A DNA stretch of 64,000 bases. Source: Serripes groenlandicus. Lineage: Eukaryota > Mollusca > Bivalvia > Cardiida > Cardiidae. Below are positions 11,592 to 23,224 of the stretch, one piece after another; positions within the stretch are counted from its first letter, which is position 1; every line of letters starts with the position of its first letter. Location: NCBI GenBank assembly GCA_031761405.1, contig JASEVX010000011.1:18651008-18715007 (forward strand). Reading direction: 5' to 3'. The notes beneath the pieces are model-generated. The model saw nothing but the letters and a program-made list of their open reading frames with translations. It was not told the origin of the DNA and did not search any database. The translations under genes were made by a program, and so were the position numbers.

Positions 11592-11810
11592 AGACCGCCA
11601 CTCTGGTGTAGTGGTTAGAGCGTTCGTCTCGAGACCAGAGTTCGGGACACAATTGGTATAACATAAGGACTGACGCGCTGGTGTCAGGCAGGGTCTTTTG
11701 AAAGACCCTGTGTCAGGTTAAGCCTATCAGTAGTACTAGTAATTTATCTACACAGGAATTCCGTATTATTTATAACTGAAACTGTTGTAAAGCTGCATAA
11801 ATCACCAAGC
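11592..11810 (+). mobile_element. SINE S2, tRNA-derived
   Basis: Head GGTGTAGTGGTTAGAGCGTT (A box) and a degenerate B box (AGAGTTCGGGACAC), body GACGCGCTGGTGTCAGGCAG, tail near AAGCTGCATAAATCACC. It contains a small local palindrome GGGTCTTTTGAAAGACCC. Confidence 0.65.
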
Positions 11811-11889
11811 AGTTAATCGATCTCTGCAGAGACATATAGGAAATAAATTGGAACCCGTGATGTTGTTGTTCAGACCTTAAAAGGGTACA

Positions 11890-12002
11890 CCCCCCCCCCC
11901 CCCCCCCTCCCGTTAACTACGCCTAATGCTATGCACTAGAATGCACCACAGACGTTCCCCATTTCAAAAAATTCTAGGGGCGGGGGGGGGGGGGGGGGGG
12001 GG
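11890..12002. repeat. Facing poly(C) and poly(G) tracts
   Basis: An 18-nt C run (11890-11907) and a 21-nt G run (11982-12002) lie 74 nt apart with related flanks (CCCGTTAAC on the left, CCGGTTAATG on the right). Together they can form a C/G hairpin, a G-quadruplex or an i-motif. Run lengths may be inexact in the assembly. Confidence 0.8.
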
Positions 12003-12230
12003 CGGGGCTCCGGTTAATGTATGCTCATTTATAGTGAATAATATGTTAATAGGCAAAGCCTAGGTCGTGTGAAAGCAAGAACAATTAAGTAAGCACTGTC
12101 AGTCCCCCAACAAGTAACAAATTAAAAGGCAAATTGTAGAAAGTTACAAAAATGAATTTGAAAAACATATTGAAAAAACCTAAACTTATCATGCATTTAA
12201 GTTTAATTTGTACACATCTGTTTCATTTTT

Positions 12231-13454
12231 GTGGCGATTGGTTTGACAATCGCCACAATGCTAACAGAAACAACAACAACGAAAAATATTTACATAGTCG
12301 GTTTTGAACAATCGGTTGATATTTTTTTTCCTTACTGCAAACTAATTTACTCACATCCGTTATAGTTCCATCATTGATGCAGAGACGTGATTAATAATAA
12401 TTATGTCAGTGCTACTTTGGTACCGGATTGTTACTAATATTTGAGTTTTATCGAGACATTATCTACATAGAGTTAAAATATGTAAATATTATCTTCGTCA
12501 TGATTGGGCAGATAATAAATATTATTGCGCGTTCTATCTGCCTTGCAAATAACTCATATCTGGAAATTCCAAAAGGTTCTATAAATAGCTCGCGAGACTC
12601 TAATTATCTCAATATTATAAACGCTTTATTGTGTAGTTGTTTAAATATATGAAAGCGTCTAGATGATAAGACTGGTTTACAAAGGTTTAAAGGACACACG
12701 ATGTCAGTGTGTACACACGTTATGTATACACGTCTGCACGTTCTAGAGTCAATTAGCAATCAATGCTGAAAGTGTAACCTAATTTAGTTTGGAGATCGAG
12801 CATTATAATATACATGTATGCCTATATTTTTATAAATTGAACAGTTTGGCAAATAGTGAAATTGTGCTTTTTGAGCATGTTGCACTCACATTATTCACAG
12901 CAGTTTAACAACCTCAGAGACATATAAATACACTGTGTTTATATGTCTCTGACAACCCTCAATCATGCAATGTGAAGGGCCTAACTTGAACAGACCTGTT
13001 TAATATCGGACATCATTGAAACAAACACCAAACTAATAGATACTGTTTTCTCTCCTTTCTTGATAATTGAGTCATTTCTAAAGTGTAAACAATATTTTAT
13101 CTTAATATGGCCTAGCGACCTGGTGATGAACATGTGATTACCCGAACAATTTAGATTACAAATAGCCATTCTAATGAACTAAAACGGTAGTCTATCGAAT
13201 ACCAACTAGATTTTTCATAACTTTGGAATGGCCTAATTTTGAACACATCATGACCAATTTCAGAACGTAACTAAAAAATCACCAATTCAACATTCTGGCA
13301 AACTAACATTATTCTGCTGTCAAAAGATGCAGGGTTGATACATTCTCAAATTTACCCGCACCAGCGTCATCGCAAGCCCTACACCGATATACTGCTTGTT
13401 ACTTTGCAGGATTTTCCATACGATCGCCACTACAGTGCCATTGGCGCTTTGATT
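12231..13454. mobile_element. Copy-1-specific block, possible insertion
   Basis: Absent from the duplicate, where the flanks join at about 19071/19072. It starts with a strong hairpin, TTGTGGCGATTG facing CAATCGCCACAA, and contains another hairpin at 12914-12952 (TCAGAGACATATAAA facing TTATATGTCTCTGA). Part of 13080-13150 resembles the tandem unit of the 14319-16175 element (GGCCTAGCGACCTGGTGATG). It could be an insertion here or a deletion in copy 2. Confidence 0.5.
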
Positions 13455-14318
13455 TATTAGGTTAGGATTGTAACAGACTGTAAGATTTCCAAGGATGTTG
13501 ATGGAAAACAACACTAAAAGGCATTGAAGAATGTTCTGATTTATTTTTACAAATGCCAGTTATTTGTAAACTCAAAAGTAATATATAATTGGAAACTGAC
13601 TCTTTAATAGTACCATGGTTGATTGAATGACTTGAGCTTAACATTACTTTCAATGGTACTTCAGTTCACTTAACATTTCCCCCTGGCTTTCTAGAATACT
13701 AAAATACTCCACACAACAATCTTCCAAGGCAGATGGCTAATTTTGCATGATCTGGCTGAATGTATAATCTTGAGACAATTTAAGATGAGAACACTGCATT
13801 ACAGATTGAGAAAACTGTCATTTTTGACAAATATTTTCAAAAGTCCCATTTATAATGATGTATGTAGGAAAAGGTAAAGTTTAGCCCCTTGCCTGATGTA
13901 AATTACTTGATTTCTGTGACTAATCTGAATACATTGTCGGAATGGTGTAATTGATCCAAAATGAACATATATCCAAAATGAACAATATGTTCCTATTCAA
14001 CAACATTTTCACTTTGAACCCCTATCTCCTTTTCTGGTTTTTAATTTGTAAAACATGAAACAGCATCAGGTTATTTGTTAATAAGTACCAGACTTAGTGT
14101 CAACAACTAATTATGTATACATGTATATGAAATTTGTTGTTTGAAAAAAAAAATGGATAGTGAAAGATCTGATCAGACCTTGAACATGTACAGATTCTCA
14201 GAGTTATCACTGTTGATAACTGTTCCTTTTTTTAATTGTTACTGCTCAATTATAAAAGCTTTTGAAAAGGGTACAGGGAGTACAATATTTTTTCAATAGA
14301 AGCCTGGATAAAAATGTA

Positions 14319-16175
14319 ACAAGACGAATTTTGATGCTAAGCATCAAAGACGCCGCGCATGATTTTAAGGCATGACTTAAAGGGAAGCAGATGCAGTTCA
14401 ATACATTTAAATAACCTGTGCAAACGGACAGGATGTAAAGAAGGCCAAATGTACCTTTATCTTAAACAAGAAGGCCGAGATGTTCCTTATTGCTCATATG
14501 GATACCATAGTCTATAATAAAACGTTATCAATAGCAAAAAGGGTCCATTTTGACGTAGGGAGTGGAGTATATACTTTATATGCTACGATCTATATGATAT
14601 TCATCATGTAAAATTTAGTCGTGAAATGACGAGTTTAGTCTTCAAACCATTTGTTTTACCGTTTGCTTAACATTGACTGAAACAATAAAGTGTCATACAA
14701 GCTGAAGTTTCTTAATTTTAAATCTGCTCTAACTAGATCAATTAGATAAACATAAAAACATAGATACTGAACTATTAACAGATATTAACTTAAGTTTTAA
14801 TGCCTCTAGTTATAAGTTAAGTGTGACACAAGCTTTGGAAGGAGAGGGGGAAGTCTATTCTCCTTCCAGTTGAGCAGAAGTATGATAACAAAAAACGAGA
14901 GTATATAAACAAAATATACAAATAATTCTAACAAGTTTAAAGATATTTAATATCGAAATTAAGCATTTATGAAATTAAAAGAAAAAGTTTTCATGTATAG
15001 TCAACATATAGCAAGAATACAATGGTCTGAATGAACAACTGTATGGGGAGGAACGTTTTAAGTTTAGTAATACAACAGAAATAAATAGGAAACAAGAGGG
15101 CCATATGGCCCTGGAATCGCTCACCTGAGAATGGGCTATTTAAGACTTTACTCTTTCATCGCCAATGGCAATATCATCTAGACAAATTTTTTGACAAAAT
15201 TTCAAGCTGCTCAAGTCAAAAATGCAATCTCTATAGTGTTAACTAGATTGTTCTGCAATTTAGCCTAGTGACCTAGTTGTTGACCTGACGTGACCCATAG
15301 TCGAACTTTACCTAGATATCACTAAGACAAACATTCTGAGAAAGTTTCAACATGCTCAACCCAAAAATGCGGCTTCCAGAGTGTTAACAAGCTTTTCCTT
15401 AAATTTGGCCTAGTGACCTAGTTTTTAACCCGACATGACCTATATTCAAACTTGGCCTAGATATCACTAAGACAAACATTCTGACAAATGTTCAACATGT
15501 TCAAGCCAAAAATACGGCTTCCAGAGTGTTAACAAGATTTTCATTAAATTTGGCCTAGTGACCTAGTTTTTGACCCGACATGACCCAGTTTCAAACTTGG
15601 CCTAGATATCATCAAGACAAACTTTCTGACAAAGTGTCAACATGCTCAAGTTTAAAATATGCCTTCCAGAGTGTTAACAAGATTTTCCTTCAATTTAGCC
15701 TAGTGACCTAGTTTTTGACCCGACATGACCTATATTCAAACTTGGCCTAGATATCACTAAGACAAACATTCTGACAAAGTTTCAACATGCTCAAATCAAA
15801 AATGCGGCTTCCAGAGTGTTAACAAGATTTTCAATAAATTTGTAAACCAAACAATTAAAAAAGCGTAGCCTAGTGAACTCCGTAAATCAACTCATAAAAA
15901 AAGCTTAGCCTAGTTAGTTGGGGAACAGTTATTAAACACAATTTAAATGTATCTAAAGTTTTGTAACAACTGTGAAAGATGTAAATATTTTGTATCTTGT
16001 TGTTTCTTAAATCAGTTAATACAATTTATTCAACCATAAAGGCTGTTTTTGAAAACATATTACAGAGTTTTTCTTTACAATAATATTTGTGGGTTTCTCC
16101 CTTTTCGATTACGTCACCCCATGGTACAAAATTAAAACCTATCCCATACTGACGCCGCGCTTCCACGCGGCGTCA
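14319..16175. mobile_element. Helentron-like non-autonomous element (HINE) with 145-bp tandem core
   Basis: This block is missing from the duplicate at about 20148, where the flanks AAAATGTA and ATAAGTGTT are directly joined, giving an exact empty site without target duplication. It starts near ACAAGACGAATTTTGATGC with a TTTGATGC/GCATCAAA palindrome and ends in the hairpin GACGCCGCGC-TTCC-ACGCGGCGTC. Insertion between A and A on this strand (T and T on the other) fits Helentrons (Helitron2). The core holds four 145-bp units. No Rep/helicase ORF, so it is non-autonomous. Confidence 0.75.
15237..15840. repeat. 145-bp tandem repeat, 4 units, inside the HINE
   Basis: Units start with TGTTAACAAGATTTTC-like text at 15237, 15382, 15527, 15672 and a partial fifth at 15817, exactly 145 bp apart. 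Each contains CCTAGTGACCTAGTTTTTGA and CTAGATATCACTAAGACAAA. Confidence 0.9.
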
Positions 16176-17589
16176 ATAAGTGTTAAAGTAAGACAACTCC
16201 CCACAACATAATTGTTTTATGTATAAATTGTTTAGTTTAGTTCCTTCTTTCAAAACATGTACCTGCTGAGATTTGATATCTAAATTTACATAGAAAACAG
16301 ATACATATATATATCTGTGGTATTTCAGTTTTATCAGAGGACCGAACACCTATGTGAGGTCACTGGGTGACTTAATTATAACTGACATTAATTATGAACT
16401 GCCTTTAAGTTTTTATAATATAGCCTTTTCTGTTGAAAAATAGACAAAGTTTTCTTTATTTTTCAACCAAAATGTTTATACATATTTATTTGAATAAAAA
16501 GTATTTTGAGTGTTTGTTGAATTGAAAAAGAGATTGATCCTCTTTATCTGCAGATTTCAATGTTCAGTTTGTTTTTACCTTATTTTAGTTTGATATATTT
16601 AGTGTTTCATAGACAGACCTAAATCGGTGACCATAAAAGTCTTCTTATTTTGCATGTGCTTTTCAATTTGAAGAGTTCTATGACATCAGTGGTTGTTGTG
16701 CTCCCAAGTATGAACATAATGCTGTCAATTGATGTTGAATATTTTGTAAATGTGGTTTGAATACATACATGCAGAGTATTTAAAATAATCTAGTGAAAAT
16801 AATGTTGAAATTCTTAGTAGCAAGTTGTCCAATCTGATCAATAAACACATTTTTGATAACAAAAAAAGACGAATAGAAATTCAGCCTGTTGAAAGAAAAG
16901 TATGAGTTTTACTGATATCCACATATGACATCATTTCTTTATTGATCAAACTCAAATGAGTCCATTGTTTTAAACAAATTTTTGATAAAAAATAGATGAA
17001 ACTACTAGAAATTCAGCCTGTTGAAAGAAAAGTTATGTGTTTTACTGATAGCCCACATATATATGACATCATTTCTTTAAAACAATGGACTCATTTGAAG
17101 GCATGAAAGTGTTTTCCTCTCTTTCAGGTTGGAGGACATTTACTATGTATACCCCAAAACCAGGGTGAACTGATTCTGGTCATACTTTCATGATTTGACA
17201 AAGACTAGGTCATAGACATAAACTGTTAAACTGTACAATGTAAAAAAGAAATGTAAATTGAAGGCAAATAATTTGAAATAGACTGTAGTTTTGTTTGTTT
17301 GCTACACTTACTACAATATATAGATAAACGTCTTGAAGTCAATACAACTAGACAGTCGAAGATATGATAGTTTAGCTATTTTCTTGAGTGGGGTCAACAT
17401 TTGACAAGACGGATTCGTCAAATGACAGATACAGACAAAAACAATACACACGATGTGACGTCACGCGATGTGACGAAAGCATCGTGGAACAGATACAGAT
17501 AAAAACAATACACACGATGTGACGAAAGCACAACAAGTAATTTAGAACTGAAGTTATATTTTTAAGCAAATTATTGATATAATAAATAT

Positions 17590-18200
17590 CTTACCTTGAA
17601 ATGAAGCTACAGAAACAGAATTGTTCGTCCTTTTCAGTTAAAATAATATCCGCGGCTAGTGTAACGAACGATAACTTCCGTTGAAATATTTACAATCATT
17701 TTCAAGTGTTTATTGCTTCTCTATATTGCAAAGATATAAAATCCATGAAATAATGATGACAGGTACAAAAGAATAGTCGACTTAGCCTTCATAAAGTCCT
17801 TCTAGTGAATGAAATCCATTTGTGACAAGTCAAACTGTCTTTTCCTACCATTCCTGTCGTTTTCCTTTTGTTATTTATTTATTACTTGCCTAACAATGAC
17901 GTTACTTTTCGTTGCAATGACGTCACATTTGGATGTGTTTACTTCCGGTTGAGAAAATATTATTTTAAAAATAGAAAAGGAGTGCAATTATACGCAAATT
18001 ATCACATATCAGATTCCTTGTTTTCATTCCTTTATCGAGAAGGAATTTAATTTAATTTTTCTCTCTAGTTCTAAGTATTTTTTGATTTGTCAAAACATGC
18101 GAATATCGTGTTTGTGGGTTTTACCGGTTACGAAATGAATAGGTTACGATAATTTGTCCGTCCAGTAAGACCGGAAGCAAAATGGCCGAAAAAAAGTGCT
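17590..18200. promoter_or_regulatory. Promoter-like segment in duplication copy 1
   Basis: Contains a perfect CRE palindrome TGACGTCA (17918-17925; another lies just outside at 17456-17463), ETS-type ACTTCCGG (17941 region) and CCGGAAG (18171-18177) followed by a YY1-like AAAATGGCCG (18179-18188). A minus-strand donor CAAG|GTAAGA at 17595/17594 could end a first exon. The CRE sites, donor and YY1-like site are kept in copy 2 (21878, 22330, 21993); the second ETS site is mutated there. No protein product is recognised. Confidence 0.4.
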
Positions 18201-18423
18201 ATGGGGTTGAGATTTGATATGTGAAAAACAGTAAGATTGTACTGAATTCTCGTTGTTTTGATCTCGTATGATGTGTTCGTACGTGTAACCTATAGGCGTG
18301 CTTCGCTCGAGCCTTCGGCTCGAGCTTTCACACGTATTAATGAATGTTAATTGACCGCGGAAGGAAAAAGCGCATTTACACATCAACCGATCCACTGCAC
18401 TCGGAAGTCTCTGATTACGCGAG

Positions 18424-18672
18424 TGCTTTTAACCGCCTCGGTTGTGTAATGGTAGGACGTCCTACTCGGGTTGCGGGTTCGATCCCCGGCCGGGTCATAC
18501 CAAAGACTTTAAACATTATAGTGATGACTTCCCCCTCATTGGCGCTCAGGATTGTGGGGTTAGCATAACGAGTGACTCGCTGGTGTCAGGATAATGGACA
18601 AGTAGTACAGGAAAATTCCGTAAGAAACGCCGTGATATAACTGAACAATTGTTGAAGGCGGCGTAAAACACC
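18424..18672 (+). mobile_element. SINE S2, tRNA-derived
   Basis: Good tRNA-like head (GTTGTGTAATGGTAGGACGT, GGGTTCGATCCCCGG), then GGTCATACCAAAGACTT, GACTCGCTGGTGTCAGGATA and a tail GGCGGCGTAAAACACCAT. Lies between the two segmental duplication copies. Confidence 0.8.
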
Positions 18673-18869
18673 ATACAAACAAAGTTCGACTCTTTTCTCC
18701 CTGGAGAAATTGCCCATGATGAGTGTATTCTTCGTTTGCCATTATGCTTTCAATTACTTTAATTTATAGAGATTTTAAATTATTTTGTCAAGAGTTATGT
18801 AAAACGGTAATGCAAACCCATTTCCGAGTTCTATGTAAAATGATTTTATACCATAACTATTTAAGTAAC

Positions 18870-21800
18870 GTTAATATGTTAATAGGCAAAGCCTAGGTCG
18901 TGTGAAAGCGAGAATAAATTGATTAAGCACTGTCTGTCCCCCAACAAGAAACAAATTAATAGGCAAATTGTAGAAAGTTACAAAAACAGAATTTGAAAAA
19001 CATATTGAAAAAAAAAAAAAATTAGCATGCATTTAAGTTTAATTTGTACATATATATCTGTTTTATTTTTTATTAGGTCAGGATTGTAACAGACTGTAAG
19101 ATTTCCAAGGATGTTGATGGAAAACAACACTAGAAGGCATTGAAGAATGTTCTGATTTATTTTTACAAATGCCAGTTATTTGTAAACTAGTAATACATGT
19201 ATATAATTGGAAACTGACTTTACCATGGTTGATTGAATGACTTGCGCTTAACATTACTTTCAATGGTACTTCAGTTCACCTAACATTTTCCCCTGGCTTT
19301 CTAGAATACTAAAATACTCCACACAACAATCTTCCAAGGCAGATGGCTAACTTTGCATGATCTGGCTGAATGTGATAATAATCTTGAGACAATTTAAGAT
19401 GAGAACACTATGCATACAGACTGAGAAAACTAATTTTTGACAAATATTTTCAAAAGTCCCATTTATAATGATGTTTGTTGGAAAGGGTAAAGTTTAGCCC
19501 CTTGTCTGATGTAAATTACTTGATTTCTGTGACTAATCCGAATACATTGTCGGAATGGTGTAATTGATCCAAATTGAACATATTCAAAATGAACAATATG
19601 TTCCTATTCAACAACATTTTCACTTTGAACACCTATCTCCTTTTCTGGTTTTTAATTTGTAAAACATAAAACAGCATCAGATTATTTGTTAATAAGTACC
19701 AGACTTAGTGTCAACAACAGTTACTGATTATATATACATGTATCTGAAATATGTTGTTTGAAAAAAAATGGATAATGAAAGATCTGATCAATATATTCAA
19801 TATACATTTTATTGCATAAAACAATAAACAGTATGTTTATAGCAAATAAAGAAATTATAAAAAGTACAAACAGAAAAATGGATTTTCCAGAAGAATTTGC
19901 AATAATTTAACATTGTTAGTGATCATGTTAAAATTGCTCTATTATAAAAATATGATGTATAAATTTCGTTAAAACTTTTATATTAGAACGGTTATCAAAG
20001 CTGGATCAAACCTTGGACATGTACAGATTCTCAGAGTTATCAATGTTGATAACCATTCCTTTTTTTAATTGTTATTGCTCAATTATAAAAGCTTTTGAAA
20101 AGGGTACAGGGAGTAAACTATTTTCACTAGAAGCCTGGATAAAAATGTAATAAGTGTTTAAGTAAGACAACTCCCCACAACATAATTGTTTCATGTATAC
20201 ATTGTTAAGTTTATTTGCTTTTTTCAAAACATGTACCTGCTGAGATTTGATCTTAGAACTCTTGTTAGACCAGGTGTTTTAGCATTAAACTACAGTATAG
20301 GTTTTTATTTTGAGCAGCAGTTCATGAAAATATGTGTAATTTTATTACCAGTAAAGTATAAGAATTTTTTTGTTACAATGAATGTATACCAATTTAAATT
20401 TTACCAATCTATTGTATAGATTATACAATTTCACACAGAAAAATGGATTTCACAATAAATTACATAGAAAACAGATACATTTCTGTGGTATTTCAGTTAT
20501 ATCAGAGGACAGAACACTTATGTGAGGTCACTGGGTGACTAATATAACTGACATTAATTATGAACTGCCTTATAGCCTTTTTCTGTTGAAAAACAGATTA
20601 AGTTTTCTTTATTTTTCAACCAAAATGTTATAAATACAAATTTATTTGAATAAAAAGTATTTTGAGTGTTTGTTGAATTTAAAAAGAGATTGATCCTCTT
20701 TATCTACAGATTTCAATGCTCAGTTTGTTTTTACCTTATTTGAGTTTGATATAGTTAGTGTACATTGCCCTGTTTCATAGACGGACCTAAATCGGTGACC
20801 GTAAAAGGCTTTTATTTTGCATTTGCTCTTCAATTTGAAGAGTTCTATGACATCATTGGTTGTTGTGCTCCCAAGTATGAAAATAGTGCTGTCAATAGAT
20901 GTTGAATCTTTTTTAAATGTTGTTTGAATACATACATGCAGAGTATTTAAAATAACCTATTGAAAATAATGTTTAAATTCTTAGTACCAATTAAGTTTGT
21001 CCAATCTGATCAATAAACACATTTTGGATAAAACAAAAAAAAATGAAACTACTAGAAATTCAGCCTGTTGAAAGAAAAGTAATGTGTTTTACTGATAGCC
21101 CCCATATGACATCATTTCTTTTAAACAATCATGACTCATTTGAGTTTGATCAATAAACACATTTTGGTTTAAAAAAAGATGAATCTACTAGAAATGCAGC
21201 CTGTTGAAAGACAAGTTATGTGTTTTACTGATAGTCCACATATATATGACATCATTTCTTTAAAACAATGGACTCATTTGAGTTTGATCAATAAACACAT
21301 TTTGGATAAAAAAAAAAGATAAATCTACTAGAAATTCAGCCTGTTGAAAGAAAAGTAATGTGTTTTATTGATAGCACACATATGACATCATTCCTTTAAA
21401 ACAATGGACTCATTTGAGAAATTCAGCCTTTTGAAAGAAAGGTTATGTGTTTTACTGATAGTCCACAAATAACATAATTTCTTTAAAACAATAGACTAAT
21501 TTGAAGGCATGAAAAAGTTTTCCTCTCTTCAGGTTGGAGGATATATGGCTTAAGACATTTACTATGTATACCCCAAAACCAGGGTGAACTGATTCTGGTC
21601 AAACTTTCATGATTTGACAAAGACTAGGTCATAGACATAAACTGTTAAACTGTACAATGTAAAAAAATAATGTAAATTGAAGGCAAATAATTTGAAATTG
21701 ACTGTAGTTTTGTTTGTTTGCTACATTTACTGCAATAAATAGATAAACGTCTTAAAGTGAATACAACTAGACAGTCGAAGATATGATAGTTTAGCTATTT

Positions 21801-22755
21801 TCTTGAGTGGAGTCAACATTTGACAAGACGGCTTCGGCTTCAAATGACAGCTACAGACAAAAACGATACACACCATGTGACGTCACGCGATGTGACGAAA
21901 GCATCGTGGAACGTTCCCAACAGATACTAAACAAATAATTTAGAAATGAAGTTATATTTTTAAGCAAATTATTGATATAATAAATAGCTTACCTTGAAAT
22001 GTATTGCCGATACAGAAACAGAATTGTTCGTCCTTTTCAGTTAAAATAATATCCGAGGCCAGTGTTACGAGTGTAACGAACGATAACTTCCGTTGAAATA
22101 TTTACAATCATTTTCAAGTGTTTATTGCTTCTCTATATTGCAAAGATATAAAATCCATGAAATAATGATGACAGGTACAAAAGAATAGTCGGCTTACCCT
22201 TCATAAAGTCCTTACAGTGAATGAAATCCATTTGTGACGAGTCAACCTATCTTTTCCTACCATTCCTATCGTTTTCCTTTTGTTATTTATTTATTACTTG
22301 TCTTACAATGACGTTACTTTTCGTTGCAATGACGTCACATTTGGATGTGTTTACTTCCGGTTGAGAAAATATTATTTTAAAAATAGAAAACGAGTGCAAT
22401 TACACGCAAATTATCACATATCAGATTCCTTGTTTTCATTCCTTTATCGAGAAGGAATTTAATTTAATTTTTCTCTCTAGTTTTAAGTATTTTTTGATTT
22501 GTCAAAACATACGAATATCGTGTTTGTGGGTTTTACCGGTTACGAAATGAATAGGTTACGATAATTTGTCCGTCCAGTAAGAACGGAAGCAAAATGGCCG
22601 AAAAAAAGTGCTATGAGGTTGAGATTTGATATGTGAAAAACAGTAAGATTGTACTGAATTCTCGTTGTTTTGATCTCGTATGATGTGTTCGTACGTGTAA
22701 CCTATAGGCGTGCTTCGCTCGAGCCTCTGGCTCGAGCTTTCACACGTATTAACAA
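18870..22755. repeat. Segmental duplication, copy 2
   Basis: Direct duplicate of 12037-18338 with mostly small substitutions. Copy-2-specific segments lie at about 19789-20007 and 20250-20458, both AT-rich and non-coding. The end is shared through the AGCTTTCACACGTATTAA text (18321-18338 in copy 1). Confidence 0.9.
20995..21500. repeat. Tandem repeat of about 130-145 bp, expanded in copy 2
   Basis: The unit TTTGATCAATAAACACATTT ... ATTCAGCCTGTTGAAAGAAA ... GATAGTCCACATATATGACA ... ACAATGGACTCATTTGA occurs about four times here (last unit truncated) but only about twice in copy 1 (16830-17100). The array expanded or contracted after the duplication. Confidence 0.8.
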
Positions 22756-22901
22756 GTACCCCTGGAATACTTTTGATCGGTGGTGTAGTCTGATCTGGGT
22801 CAGAACTGTTCGCAAACTTTTCGCGAAGTAGTACTAGTTCCACGCGTTCAAAAAGCTACTGATGAACAGTTTACATTCTGATCAGAGAACGTCGAAACGT
22901 C

Positions 22902-23100
22902 CATAATTGAGCAGTCCCGTGAGAAAACCAACATTATGGCCTCTACGTAATGCATCGATCCAGATCAGCCTGCTCAGTCCGCGCAGACTGGAGGCGAAAA
23001 GTGTCTATCCGGGTATGCCTGCGCGGCATGCTTAGGCTGATCCGGGTAGATACTTTACACAGAGTCCACAATGGTTTTATCGCGGGACGGCTCAATTATG
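22902..23100. mobile_element. MITE with inverted ends CATAATTGAGC
   Basis: Ends CATAATTGAGCAGTCCCGTG and, inverted, CATAATTGAGCCGTCCCGCG. The interior has GATCAGCCTGCTCAGTCCGC and TTAGGCTGATCCGG. A diverged copy of the same family is visible at about 41390-41610 in PSMC2 intron 2. It lies 125 nt downstream of the GH26 copy A stop codon. Confidence 0.7.
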
Positions 23101-23224
23101 TTCTTTCATGTTTTCAAGCGTCGTCTACTCCAGGTTTGTCGTATGTGGGAAACATTAAATGGAACGTTGTATCAAAATCGAAGAATAACAAACACTTTTG
23201 GATGTTTTAAACGAGATCATGTAT

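Larger units (their letters stand above)
11188..12036. other. Upstream region of SPAG7: SINE and homopolymer tracts, no gene seen
   Basis: Immediately 5' of SPAG7 on the minus strand. A TTGTTGTTG-rich tract lies at 11260-11300, then an S2 SINE (11592-11810), then paired C and G homopolymers. No TATA or CCAAT box stands out near the SPAG7 start. The open frame around 11331-11534 has no recognisable similarity. Confidence 0.5.
12037..18338. repeat. Segmental duplication, copy 1
   Basis: Matches 18870-22755 in direct orientation in several blocks: 12037-12230 with 18870-19071, 13455-14318 with 19072-20145, and 16176-18338 with about 20146-22755. Copy 1 has extra sequence at 12231-13454 and 14319-16175. 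No protein gene is recognised in either copy. Shared landmarks include GGCAAAGCCTAGGTCGTGTG and ATTCAGCCTGTTGAAAGAAA. Confidence 0.9.

Noticed and set aside
17868..22462. 60-aa frames at 17868-18050 and 22280-22462 conserved between duplicates
   Set aside because: Their similarity is explained by the segmental duplication, and the composition (low complexity, AT-rich) gives no coding signal.
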